27,126 nt of DNA from Chara braunii (GCA_003427395.1 BFEA01000117.1:2756995-2784120); one strand, 5' to 3'; positions 17,327 through 27,126 are shown, counted from the first letter of the stretch. The notes: generated by a model from the sequence alone, not told the origin. A program made the numbers and translations.

Positions 17327-17697
17327 TAAGGGACGCTGGACCCGTTTTCCAGAAGGGGTTGCTCCCCACCAATAGATGGAGCCTCTCCCTGGGTGCTAGC
17401 AGTGTCTGCTCTTGAGAGGAGGTTAACAGAGCCCTAAATTTTCAGGATTTTTTCAGGGTCATTATAACAAACGTCCCATACCTTTTATGCCAGACTTGTC
17501 ACAAGTCCATAGAGTGGACACCAAATAAACCAACAGCAAAAAAAAAAAAAAAAAATTTGATCAATGCACTTTTCAGGGTTGGGGGTGTTACCTTGGGGCT
17601 GAAGAGTGGGGGTCCCTGTTAACCTTTGGTGCTCTTCTTATCAGCACCGCTAGCACTAGAGGGGCTGTGGTTGAAAAAAAAAAAAAAAAAAAAAAAA
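17327..17697 (+). mobile_element. Stand-alone LINE tail / SINE copy, type B, with TSD and nested insert
   Basis: AGGTCAGCA lies directly before it (17318-17326) and again around the end of the poly(A) (17697-17705), a target-site duplication of 8-9 bp. Inside are hairpin 1 (GCTGGA/TCCAGA, one mismatch), hairpin 2 (GCTCC/GGAGC) and hairpin 3 arms GTGCTAGCAGTG and CACCGCTAGCAC. The loop of hairpin 3 is interrupted at 17414-17629 by another element. Poly(A) covers 17674-17697. Confidence 0.88.
17414..17629. mobile_element. MITE-like insertion inside the hairpin-3 loop
   Basis: Terminal regions contain AGGTTAACAG near 17419 and its reverse complement near 17616; similarity continues inwards at lower identity. 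TGCTCTT directly flanks both sides (17407-17413 and 17630-17636). An extra CTT follows the right copy, so a 3-bp CTT duplication is an alternative reading. An internal A18 run lies at about 17538-17555. No coding capacity. Superfamily not assigned. Confidence 0.65.
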
Positions 17698-17887
17698 GGT
17701 CAGCAGCAATCCCCATTTGCCTCATGTACCTTACTGGGCATGCTTGGCGCCTGCCACCTAGAGATGACCACTGGATCCGCCGATCGGCATTGAGCAGAGT
17801 CTGCTGATGTTCGTAGGGGAGGGGACCTGAGGGGAGGCACAGGGATTGGTCCTGTTGGCATGGTCCCTGATGCTACCAGCTGTCCCC

Positions 17888-17947
17888 TAGCCGGTATCGC
17901 CCACCTGCAGGTCGGGATAGCCGGTATCGCCCACCTGCAGGTCGGGA
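17888..17947. repeat. Perfect 30-bp tandem duplication
   Basis: Two identical units, each beginning TAGCCGGTATCGCCCACCTG, at 17888-17917 and 17918-17947. The period keeps an open frame on the minus strand (PDLQVGDTGY repeated), but no gene is supported around it. Confidence 0.95.
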
Positions 17948-19800
17948 GCAGCCCCCGCATGTTCTCTCGTGACCACAGTTCTGGCTGCTACGGGGTTCCC
18001 CGTATGCCTACAATTAGGAGTAGCTGGTAGGGTGCTGACCAGCCTCGAGCACTGCGCTGGGTGGCAACGGCCATACGACTTTTCTGACTGACTGTGGTAC
18101 ATGTAGAGGAAGGAGGAGCGCTACGGTCGCGAGCACATGGGGAACGAACTGGTCAGTGGGCCTGGCGGTCGTGCTACCCAAGACCTCGAAGTTGAGGAGT
18201 CGTCGAGGACGGCAGGAGACGTCGACACCATCGTAGCGTGGAAGGTATGTGACGCGCAACCTCACGCCCTGTGCTGTCTTTCGTTTGGAGTGCTAAAGGT
18301 GCGGAATGAAGGCCCAGAAAAACAGCAAGATGGGGTGTGCCAAGGATTTTTGGAAAATTGAGTGTGGGGACACAGACAGAACTGAAATCCCCCGTGTTGG
18401 CCCGATGAAGTAAGTCGGTTGCTTTCGCGCGTCACGGGTACGGCGTGAAAAGAGGAGAATCCAAATTCAATCCAAAAAGTATTGTCGGGCTTCCCACCGC
18501 GCTACGGATCTTCGTTTAGAGCGGAAGGGCTTCGACACACTCTGCGTATCCCGTTTTCGTATCAAGTTCCGACGTCGCTCGTTGGTCAGTTTCGAGTCTG
18601 ACGTGGATGGTCTCAGTCGCGTGGCTCTTTCCTTGTGCTCGTCCTCACTCCGTATCCGGTAGTGGAAGCCCTTCGATTCGTAGCGATCGAAATGCTGGCA
18701 CTCAGTACACAGGGTTCGAGGCCAATGGGGCGCCACTGCCGTCCACGGAATGACGATCAGCTCGTTAAATGGCAACAATACTGAGTAGGGTGGAAAGTGC
18801 ATATCGATAATGACAAAGCCCGCATCCACGAGCCCTGAACAGCGATTTTCAGGAGGGAAGTAGTATTGTCCGCCGATACGTGCGACAACTTCCCGTACGT
18901 CCCACTCACATATACGTGTCCGAAGGGGTGTGTCGGCGAGGGAGATACGGAAGGCTGGCGCCCGATCGAGGAACGACCGTTAGTCCACATATCAATTAAT
19001 CAGGCGGAGTTTACACAAATCCTCGAGACGTCATCAAAAAGCACAAAAATAACTAATTAGTACCTTCCTTTCTTTAGACACGAGAGAAGCAGCTTACGGA
19101 ACCCGCACAATCATGCATTAATCGGGTTTTCCGAGGGATCAACCCGCGACTCAGTTTCAGCAGACCCGATCAAAAAACACGAGGCGCCTAACTTTTTCGA
19201 GGCTGCCTCACCGACTATCTGTTGATGTCGTACAGCCTAAGGCAGATGGCATGCGCAGTGCATTCGGATCTACAAATCTAAACACTCTTGCATTCTCGAA
19301 CAAAATCCCGTCATACGCTGAGTCTAATCAATCGCAAAACAATACAAGCATTTCTATACATGCATTCACTGTGGAAGGTGCAAAAATGACAAGGGTGCAC
19401 AGGTCAGAAATCAACCGAGGGATTGTACACACGCATCCACCGTCACAAGACAAGAAAATTAAGTTCTCGACATCTGGGATTACCCAGGAAACTAATGGAA
19501 GAGTTCCGAAAGAAGTTCTTCCGCGCGAAAACTCTCGAGAGTTCGCTTCGGTTCACAAGAGAGACAAGCCCACAACACATCGTCATTCAAGTCAGAGAGA
19601 GAGAGATGGGAGGGATAGACGAGAAAAGCCGAGACGGAAGACACCAGAATTCGACAAGAGAGCATTCAGCTTCACAGCCATGAACTCACATCAGAAAAAT
19701 GATCCGCAATCATGAAGGCGCATTCGCCATAAAATTCCAATATGGCCCCAGACCAATCATCCACTCAACTTCAATCACAAATCCTCATACCCGCACCGAC
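17948..19800. other. Stretch without recognisable genes
   Basis: No LINE, SINE or RNA gene is recognisable here. A 120-codon minus-strand open frame (18467-18829) contains CTEC and a basic C-terminal half, and a 154-codon plus-strand frame (19251-19715) is Arg/Ser/Lys-rich. Neither shows a family motif. Exons of an unrecognised gene cannot be excluded. Confidence 0.4.
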
Positions 19801-20139
19801 GATCCCGGTCGTCGCGTGCTAACTTCCGCCACTGCGATCGTCACCCCGATGACGTAGACTCGACTCGGCTCGCCCGGATCCCACAGTCTGTCGTGGCGAC
19901 CAAGCGCACAGCCGGCCAGACTGCAGTCAGCCCTACAGGACTTTTCGACTCGCACCAAACGCATTACCTAGCCACTGCTTCCCGGAAGCTGGCTTGCGAG
20001 TGGAAAACGTAAGAGAGGTTTGCGGGCGCGCTTGCGGAATTTATAGTTGCGAGAGAGGAGATAGATGGGGGAAGAGTCAGAGGGGAGATCGAGGTGTAAG
20101 GAGAGAAGGTTCAGCGAAGGGTGCTCAGGGGAAGCCATA

Positions 20140-20245
20140 TTGATCCTTCAAAACCCGATGGTCGGCCAATCAGATTCGTCGCGTAATAGGAAGATCCTCT
20201 TACTCAACGCGTCTGATTGGTGAGTCCGGGTAATCGGAGGATCAA
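20140..20245. repeat. Foldback/hairpin insertion in R2
   Basis: The ends TTGATCC and GGATCAA are inverted. CCAATCAGA near 20166 pairs with TCTGATTGG near 20212, CGCG pairs with CGCG, and the centre AGGAAGATCCTCT is itself nearly palindromic. Imperfect arms of about 50 bp have almost no loop. Probably a small foldback transposon. Confidence 0.65.
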
Positions 20246-21163
20246 CCGGGCTTCGAGAGCCGAGGTTGAAGAGCGAGAAGAGACGAGGCGCGAAAAGCAG
20301 CGCGGGACGGGTCCAAGATTCAGACGATCAAGAAAGGGAAACATGCGCGCAAAAAGCAGAGAGAGGGAGAGAGAGAGAGGAAAACAGTTGTGATGGGAGA
20401 AGAAGAGGAGGGGGAAGGGAGAGAAGAGAGCGCGGGGGAAGAATGACGTGGGAAATAAGGAGGAGGAAGCTCACATGCGCGGTGCTGACAGCAAGAGAAA
20501 AAGGCACCAAAACAGTTACAGCTTGCCTATGTCCTACACTACTTCAAAAATTGAAGTCACCATATCCGTGCTCGAAAGTCGACGCGGGAAAGGAAAGTCC
20601 TATGCCTATCTGTATTCTCACAAAATTCCTAGAGTTTTCTCCGATGTGACCGAGAACATTCATGCAAAGAAAAAGATACGTCGGGCTCCGCTTGTTCCGT
20701 AATTCCTAACTGTCGAGCCCGATTCCTTGTACGCTCGCTAAGGCGCGCGTAATTTCCTGTGCATTTCCCGAATTGCAAAAAGCAGAATTCCAAGAATCAA
20801 TAGAACTTCCGACAAATGGGGGCCCAAACAAGGCGCCTGAAATCAAGAAAAGCGACGAGGTTTTTGTGGGGTCGGTATGATATAAGCAGGGGGGGTATTG
20901 GGTCAAGGGGTACAAAAGATAGCACGGGGTCGGGAAATGGTTCGTCACAGGTTGACCCAACGGGTATGGTGGAGGCGCGGCGACACGGGCAGGGTAGGAA
21001 TACCCTGTAGTCAACGAGCGAACGGTGTCCTTGCGAGTGGAGCGCTGGGAATAACACAAGGTGATCCTGAGGATGATACCAAGGAGATAGGAGATAAGAT
21101 TTTCAATACACGATGGCTTCTGCGGAGGGGCGACGACTCTAGGCGAACTGCTAACTCTCTAGA

Positions 21164-21887
21164 TTGAACGAATGTCGGGAGAAACTCCGGGCAATGGTGG
21201 TCCAGCTCTCCTCCCAACCCCTGTCTGGTCTTGAGGTTGAAGGGGGAGCAACCTCTGTAACCGGATGGGTGGAGGCCAAAGCGCAGCGTATGTTGGAAGT
21301 CAGTGAACCTTTCGAAGAGGGGCCTGCCATGGAGATAGATGCCTATATTGACTGGCACCGAGCAAACGCTTTATGGAGTGATTGTCATTCGCTCCAGGCT
21401 GAAGCACGTGCGTGGGGTGTGGAGGTAATTAGGCGTTCCCAGGCAGCCAGATTTGCAACTTCGCCACTATCACCAGCAGTATCGTCGACGGTATCAATAA
21501 TAGCATCATCAACAGCATTAACAACAGCATCAATAACAGCATCAACAACAACATCAACAATGGTAGCATCAACAACAAGTTCGACAACAGTGCTTATGAC
21601 GATGACATCTGCAGAATTGCCAATATCAAAGACTGCAACAGGTGCCCCAGTGTGCATCACGGAGATATTGAACACATGGGGAGCGGTTTCTACTCCAACA
21701 CCGGATCCGGTGGGCATAATGGTGACTTCTTCCGAAACGGTGTCAACATCATATCTTTCAACTACTGCTCAAGTTTCAACATCCTTAATTGGGATGGATG
21801 CGTCGGTGTCCACAGTGACGGGGATATCAAACACACCAGGAGTGCTACTTATCCCAACGATGGATCTGCTGGGCATTACGAACACAT

Positions 21888-21888
<1 letters not shown>
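21164..21888 (+). pseudogene. Second copy of the Asn-rich unrecognised protein, disrupted
   Basis: The N-terminal part (about 90 codons) matches the ORF at 1353, including EVEGGA, a Trp about ten residues later and YIDW. Near 21430-21480 the homologous Asn-rich frame shifts by one base; the initial frame then reads a Ser/Thr/Ala-rich sequence, while the other frame gives repeated INNS blocks followed by YDDD and an ordinary mixed composition. No ATG opens the first frame, and an in-frame TAA lies just upstream. The 3' end is cut by LINE3. Broken by frameshift and insertion. Confidence 0.6.

Positions 21889-21916
<28 letters not shown>
21889..21916 (-). repeat. LINE3 poly(A) tail
   Basis: Twenty-eight T on the plus strand, between R2 sequence ending CACATC and the LINE3 tail module. 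Confidence 0.95.
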
Positions 21917-21920
<4 letters not shown>

Positions 21921-22033
21921 ACACCGTCGACAGTGCTAGTGCTGCTGATAAGAGCAGGCAGCACTAGCACCCGGGGGGAGGCTCCATCTATTGGTGGGGA
22001 GCGTCACCTGCTGGAAAACGGGTCCAGCGTCCC
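21917..22033 (-). other. LINE3 3' tail module: three hairpins, best-preserved copy
   Basis: On the minus strand, hairpin 1 has arms 22023-22028 and 22010-22015 (GCTGGA/TCCAGC). Hairpin 2 has arms 21998-22002 and 21981-21985 (GCTCC/GGAGC). Hairpin 3 has perfect 12-bp arms 21959-21970 and 21933-21944, with the 14-nt loop CCTGCTCTTATCAG. The module lies directly before the poly(A). Such structured 3' ends are recognised by the RT in several LINE families; that role is inferred here. Confidence 0.88.
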
Positions 22034-22631
22034 TTTGTACAGGGTGAAGGAGTCAAGAGACTTGAGAAGGGCGCCTGCCAGCATTGATTACCTTGGATTC
22101 CAGGGGATTGACTGAGCAGGACTTTTATGAAAGAATTATTTGAGGAAAGGTCTGCCGGCCTGCTCTACTTGTACTAGCTATCTCACTTACTTGAATCTGC
22201 AACCGCATAAGAATAATCTTTTGAGGCATAGTCTGCCTATCTGCTCTACTTGTAGTAGCTATCCCGCTGTTTTAACTCTGCAGACCCCTGAGGTCCTGCA
22301 TCCCACTGGGAGGCAAAATATATAGAAACCAGTCATGAGGCCAGTGGTGAATTTTTGTATCTCTTCACCCTTCGAGAGAGGGCGCCAAATAGGTAATTAA
22401 GTACTGATACTTTTTTAGGAGTTATCTGCTTCATCCCCAACTTGCTAACTGTCACCACCGGCTGCATCAGTGGAAAAAGGCACTCATGATAGATAAGCGG
22501 GGGCCTCCCTAGGGTGCTCCAGGGAGGGGTTCCTCGCGTGGGCATCTTGGAACAAGAGACAAATGAGGTAAGAGATATGGAGGAGACGGGTGTCAGGTGG
22601 GTGAAGGGAGGGTAAGTTATCGTTATTTCAT
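22034..22631 (-). other. LINE3 3' UTR with an internal tandem duplication
   Basis: About 0.6 kb between the ORF2 stop and the tail. Plus-strand blocks 22140-22201 and 22221-22282 share TCTGCC, CTGCTCTACTTGTA.TAGCTAT and CTCTGCA-like ends, an 81-bp period. No coding signal. Confidence 0.7.
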
Positions 22632-24349
22632 TCAAGATGGGATTTCTGTCAGTGACAGCATGTGGGGTGGGAAGGGGTCTGGGAAATCCGTGGAGGGGCG
22701 TAAAGGGAACGAGGCCTCTATATTAGTCCAATCTTTGAACTTTAGCCTGTAGTTTCTCATCTCTTTAAAATCCCTTAACCCTTCCTCTCGATCCCCACTC
22801 CGTATCACTTTTGTGATCCATCCTTCCCTTTTCCCCCCTACCCAGTCCTTGCAGAATCCTGTAATCCTTCTCCTGACATCCCTCGTCTGTTTAAAAAGGT
22901 GTAATTGTTCTTTTGTATCTGGCCATCTGCGTGTGAGCTCTAGGTGTAAATGCTGCTGAATTTGTTTTGTTATCTCTGCGCCCTCTGCCCGTAGTTTTTC
23001 CATGGTGAGGGTGCATCTTTGCCACCAGAGTGCCCACATCACCGCCCTCCTACCTGCTCTGTACATGTTCTCTGTAAAGGTCGTGGTTGTCCCTGCCCGG
23101 GGCCAATGTCCAGCCAGAATGGTTTGCCACGACCAGGGTCAGGGAATATCCGGTTTCATCTTCCGCCAGATACGGTCCCACCATCTCCATGTGAATTGGG
23201 CAATCAGACACTTTATAAAAATATGTTCAATGGTTTCTGCCCTCTTGTGAGAGGGGAAGAGGCTCTGGCATCACTGGCACCATGGGAGCAACAAACCTCT
23301 TTGTTCGAGGTTTGTTCGGTTAATTAGCCAATCGTTAGTTGACAGACAGCGGTGAGCTATCTGCCACTGCAGCGAGGTAGTTTTCATTGGCTTGTGCTTT
23401 TGTTCTTTGAACCATTGAATCGGTGCCAAGAGAGAACGGTCGATATTCAGATGTCTGGCCCATCGTTCATTAAGTACATCTCTCAGATGTCGTTTGGGTC
23501 GAAACATTTTATAGGCTGATTTGACCGTGAGGAGGTGTAGGCTAATATGACTTGCTCCAGGGGCGCCCCTCTTTTGGGGGGCCTGCCACGTCCATTCCAC
23601 CGGGTCTAGGGCCAAGTCCTAGATTGGTTTGTCTGGCTGGAGGTCATCCTCTGTCCCTTTTCTTCAATAACTCTCACTCGGTTAACCGATGTTTTGTTCT
23701 TCCATTCAAAGGGTGCCTTACTTGCTTGGAGGGTGTTTATCTTTGTAATGGTGTAGTATTCAATCAGGACCATTTGGGGGGGAACCATGTGGATCAAACC
23801 AATCTATTGTGGGGTCCCTGTGGTCGACGGTCGTCACCCAGTGACCCTCACTCAAAGTGGGACCTCTTCTGAGGATCCGGTACCATTCTAGTGGGATGGC
23901 TTCAATGAGGTTTTCCAAAAACTTCTCGACACAGTGGCAGTACCGTAAGGCTTCTCGCATCTGGTCCCCTGTTTTCCAAGTTTGCCTCTCAGTGTCCCAG
24001 AGGTCCCCAACCTTGAGAATACCGTGTTTGACCCAGTTTCTCCAAGATGGGAATGAACTTATCTTCACTCGGCCCTCCGTATCTGTTATGCATTTGTTGC
24101 CAAAGAGGGGCTGGCGGTAAACTTCCTCCCAACGGTCGGGTTGGGTCCTATCTGTAAGCGGGAGTTTACGTCAGGTTTGCAGCAGGGATGGTCAAAATTT
24201 ATCCAACGGTTGACCCCTCGTTCTTCTGACCCCTCCCTTCCATCCGGAAGTTTACATGGGATCATCCAAAAACGGTCTTCCAACCAAGTGAGTGGATGGA
24301 TCGCACGGGGAGCTGCTGGGACTAATCGTGCCCAATGTTCCAAGGCCAA
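22632..24349 (-). pseudogene. LINE3 ORF2 C-terminal domain with zinc knuckle, broken
   Basis: Conserved blocks in order: SPWCALALEHW, HPLTWLEDRFW, KHGILKVGDLWD, IPLEWYRILRRG, EWTWQ, RWARHLNID, SLQWQIAHRCLSTNDWLI. The zinc knuckle follows, with TGA (23271-23273) between its first two Cys. A second TGA (23139-23141) stands where relatives have the first Trp of WPWDW. It ends in DPFPPHMLSLTEI at 22632. Frameshifts lie near 24340, 24070-24090, 23790 and 23610. About 15 codons near 24345 are missing relative to LINE1. Confidence 0.87.
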
Positions 24350-25931
24350 GGCACACCATGGGCTCTGGGGGGCAAAAATGCGTGGCTGGGTCCAGAATCC
24401 CTAAACCCCCTCTTGCCTTTGGTTGGATAATGGAGTCCCAGGCCACTCTGCTGATTACGTTGGCTTGCTCCCCATCCCCCCTCCACAGAAAAGATGCAGC
24501 CTTTTGCCTTAGAGCCCTCAAAGCTACTTTGCTTAATGGCCATAGCAGGGACTTATACCATAATGATGCAAAGACTACATTATTGAGAAGTAGGGCCCGA
24601 CCGAAGAGGGGCGTGTGTTTGTTTTTCCAATTGTTCAATTTGTGATGCGCCGGGGTGCTGATCCATTCATCGTTAATAGCTGGCCTCCCTTCTGCGGTCA
24701 TGGATACCCCCAGGACCCTTATTGGTGCTTCTACTGGCATCCAGGCTATACGTGGGGCCTCTGGGGGACGTCCTCCTTGATAGTGGATCCACCATCCCCG
24801 TGTTTTGGACCCCCAGTTGACAGACATGTTGGAAACCTTAGTAAATTTCTCCATCATGCATTGAATTTCCTCCATGTTATGGTGTGTGGCCTCTGTGATA
24901 ATTGTGAGGTCATCCGCGAAAAGGGAACACACCGAAATTGCTTCCTCCGGGATGCGTGTAACTCGTATTTTGGTGATATTCTTGTTTGCCTGAAGGTTGG
25001 CGGTCAGTGCTTCCATGATGACTAGGAACAGGAAGGGGGCAATATGATCCCCTTGTCTGACTGATCGTTCCAGTCGTAGAGGCGGTGCAAGACTTCCGTT
25101 GACTTGGACACATGTGGTGGCGTTCTGGTGTAGGATTTGTATCCATCGTCTAAAGTCTGAACCAAAGTTCATTTTTTCGAGACACTTATCCAAAAACATC
25201 CAGTCCACATGGTCATAAGTTTTTTCGAAGTCGATGAATATGAGAGCCGCATTCTGACGAGAGTGCCTCGTGAGTTTAAAGATCTCATGTATCAGCAGGA
25301 TATTCTCTTGTATGTTCCTGTTCTGCATGAAGTCGGTTTGATCCGGATGAATAATGTCCTTCATTACTGGAATCATTCGGTTTGCCAAGGCCTTGGACAA
25401 CGTTTTATAAACAACTGTGAGGAGTGTTATGGGTCTATAATTCCTAATGTCCATTTTATCCCCTTTTTTATATGAGAGGGTTAATATTCCTTGCCCCACC
25501 CTTTCTTCCATCTCCCCTGTGAGTCAAACTTCACTATAAAAGTCCATGATGTCTTGGCTCATAAAGTCCCAAGTGGTTTTCCAAAATTCCTTAGGGAAGC
25601 CATCTATCCCGGGGCCCTTCTCTTCCTTCATTTGTAGAAGGGCGGACCATATCTCGTTCCTGGAGAGCGGGGTCTCTAAGGAGTCTTGTTGTTCGGTCGT
25701 CAGAGTCTTATTAAGTGGGTCAGAGAATTATTTGATTAGATGGCTATGGTGCGGAGGATCTGGCTTATCTAGGTGTAAAGAGAAGAGATCCTTATATAAA
25801 TCGTAAGTTATCTTCGTATAGCGGGCTGTGGACACGGCCGGGTCCGAGTCCCTCGCATCAGGTTCGTATAGAGCCTCGATCGTGGTACGTTGGCAGCGTG
25901 CTCTAGCCAAGCCGAAGCAGTGAGAGTTCAT
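24252..25931 (-). pseudogene. LINE3 reverse transcriptase domain, active-site motif kept
   Basis: RT motifs: PLSRNEIWSALLQM...GPGIDGFPKEFW, LTLSYKKGDK.DIRNYRPITLL, DQTDFMQNRN, IFIDFEKTYDHVDW, SVRQGDHIAPFLF (family RQGDP.SP), then FADD at 24909-24920 with both catalytic Asp. From 25511 down to about 24350 the frame is open. Upstream, TGA 25524-25526 replaces the Trp aligned with QEVWE of LINE2, and TAA 25728-25730 is a second stop. A frameshift near 24350 leads into the C-terminal domain. The RT core itself is intact enough to be read without lesions. Confidence 0.9.
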
Positions 25932-26084
25932 TACCCCTTCAGTGGAGAATCTGGATAACCTTGCCCTTGTTTGGGCGCCTTGCCATCTGTATTATGCATG
26001 TTTGAAGAGTTGATCTCTTAATTCTTGTATGTGAGATTGTAAGTCAGCGATCCTTTGTTCCTGCCCTTGCGGAAGTAACGAATT

Positions 26085-27054
26085 CTACGCTTGTTCTGCG
26101 CTTACCAAATTCTGCATGATCATGACTTCTTGGTGGTGTCTCTGAGCGGCGAGATGTTTGGAGTACTCATTACACTTCCTAGCCATGAAGAATATGCCAT
26201 TGTTAAACCAGGCAATCTGTGATTCTTGTTGGGGGCGGTGGGTTTTCCAAAAGTACCAGACTTGTTGGAGATATTGTCTAAGTGATTGAAGCTTCAGTAG
26301 GGAGGTATTTAGTTTGTAGTAGCTAGCCCCTTGGTCCGGCCGTTTACGAAAAGTCCACACCGCCATACGCATCCTGTGATTTATCCCAGGAAAAGGGCTG
26401 GACGAGAGTATTGTCGTCACCGAGAGGCCTCCTCCTAACTCTTCCGACGCCGGGATCAAATCAATTCACGATTAGGACAATCTGGCGGGGTCTTTGTTTT
26501 GGATGCAGGTAAACGTTCTATCTTTGGGGTGGCTACGTCTGAATGTGTCAAAAAGCGATAGGGGGGCGCACAAATCTTTCAACATACGTTCATCCTCCTC
26601 TGCGTTGTGAGCAGAAGTGTGGGGGACTTTCCATCGATCCAGCCATCTGTCGGGTGCGGCATTGAAGTCCCCTGCTAGTATTAGGGGGATGTCCGGGGTG
26701 GGGATTGTTGTGATTTTGTCAAAAAAAACGCGTCTTTCGCGGAACGTGTTCGGGGCATATAGAGAAACTATGCATACGACCTCCAGTTCCAGTGCGCCCA
26801 GTATTTTCTTACGTAGAGGCCTTTGTAGGCCATCTTTAGCCCCTCCGTTGATACGCTAATGATGGTCATTGCTCCTGGTTCATAGTGGCCGACAATAAAC
26901 GCAATGACCTCCTTTTTTTGAAGTACGCCTTCTCTTTGCGTGTGCCACCCTTGTAGTGTTATTCCTCCGTAAGCGGGGGTGTATGGGTCCTCGGAGAGAG
27001 AGAGATTTTGGACGTCGAAGGTTGACAAAGTCGAAGTGTCCAAGCTTGGGCGCA

Positions 27055-27055
<1 letters not shown>
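26085..27055 (-). pseudogene. LINE3 upstream region and partial endonuclease
   Basis: At the 5' end YGGITLQGWHT ... FIVGHYEPG matches the LINE2 upstream region (8420-8989). Soon after, endonuclease sequence follows: SLYAPN, then LAGDFNAAPDRWLDRW (GDFN at 26661-26672), TFTCI, IDLI, and INHRM in place of SDH. The N-terminal endonuclease motifs (NVNGL, QETH) are missing, consistent with an internal deletion relative to LINE2. A one-base loss in an A-run near 26810 shifts the frame, and TAA and TGA stop codons lie just before IDLI. In-frame TAG and TAA codons follow near 26085 and 25980. Confidence 0.78.

Positions 27056-27058
<3 letters not shown>

Positions 27059-27126
<68 letters not shown>
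27059..27126. repeat. (GA)n microsatellite at the contig edge
   Basis: About 34 AG units run to the last base of the window, mirroring the (CT)n tract at position 1. Confidence 0.97.

Larger units (their letters stand above)
19800..21888 (+). repeat. Right copy of the long unclassified repeat (R2), cut by LINE3
   Basis: Collinear with 57-2172 (anchors at 19882, 20027, 20732 and the ORF at 21164). The spacing between the second and third anchors is 705 bp here against 618 bp on the left; the foldback at 20140-20245 is about the right size to explain the excess. The copy stops where the LINE3 poly(A) begins at 21889. Confidence 0.6.
21889..27058 (-). mobile_element. LINE3: non-LTR retrotransposon, 5' end lost at the contig edge
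   Basis: Minus-strand order: partial upstream/endonuclease coding (27055-26085), RT (about 25931-24252), C-terminal domain (24349-22632), 3' UTR (22631-22034), complete three-hairpin tail (22033-21917) and 28 A (T at 21889-21916). It lies in the Asn-rich ORF of R2. Its 5' side runs into the terminal (GA)n tract, so truncation and target-site duplication cannot be judged. Confidence 0.88.

Noticed and set aside
18467-18829. 120-codon minus-strand frame with a CTEC motif and basic tail
   Set aside because: Not enough to call a gene: no second motif and no supported neighbours. It remains a weak candidate exon.
19251-19715. 154-codon frame, Arg/Ser/Lys-rich
   Set aside because: Low-complexity composition and no family features; could be chance in purine-rich DNA.
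1-27126. CRISPR array, bacterial operon or prophage
   Set aside because: No spacer-repeat pattern, ribosome-binding sites or bacterial genes; snRNA fragments and poly(A) retrotransposons show nuclear eukaryotic DNA.

Overview
This is a eukaryotic, repeat-dominated window with no convincing host gene. It looks like one whole assembly contig, because it starts in a (CT)n tract and stops in a (GA)n tract. Eukaryotic origin is shown by fragments of spliceosomal U6 and U2 RNA, poly(A)-tailed retrotransposons and long microsatellites. The LINE proteins end in a reverse-transcriptase-associated zinc-knuckle domain of the kind common in plant and algal LINEs. I therefore lean towards the green lineage, but cannot fix the organism.

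Three copies of one LINE family make up about half of the window. LINE1 (2550-5285, +) is young: 5'-truncated, perfect 12-bp target-site duplication, 43-nt poly(A) and only two coding lesions. LINE2 (about 8500-13733, +) is nearly full length for endonuclease, RT and C-terminal domain, but is AT-rich and decayed, with a destroyed RT active site and five in-frame TGA codons that all fall at conserved Trp positions. LINE3 (21889 to about 27058, -) keeps its RT active-site motif but carries stops, frameshifts and deletions; its 5' end is lost at the contig edge. All three end in the same 3' module, which folds into up to three hairpins before the poly(A).

The same module also occurs on its own at 5399-5544, 7412-7571, 7818-7923, 14253-14320, 16620-16642 and 17327-17697. 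Stand-alone copies nearly always begin at the same base, so they are either a SINE that shares the LINE tail or a processed LINE 3' RNA. Stem changes in different copies are compensatory, and hairpin 3 keeps a 14-nt loop while its stem sequence changes. This is the strongest candidate in the window for an undescribed functional RNA element.

Two diverged, collinear copies of a repeat of at least 2.1 kb lie at the two ends in the same orientation (about 57-2172 and about 19800-21888). Each carries an unrecognised ORF with a conserved N-terminal region and an Asn-rich tail. LINE3 has inserted into the right copy.

The centre (13.7-17.7 kb) is a mosaic: SINE-like repeats, a U6 fragment fused to one of them, a U2-like sequence, foldback elements, a minisatellite, tandem duplications and a MITE-like insertion. 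Two assembly problems lie here: a 38-bp Nextera/Tn5 mosaic-end junction adapter at 15224-15261, and an N gap with duplicated flanks at 14184-14255. Adjacency across 15224-15261 should not be trusted.
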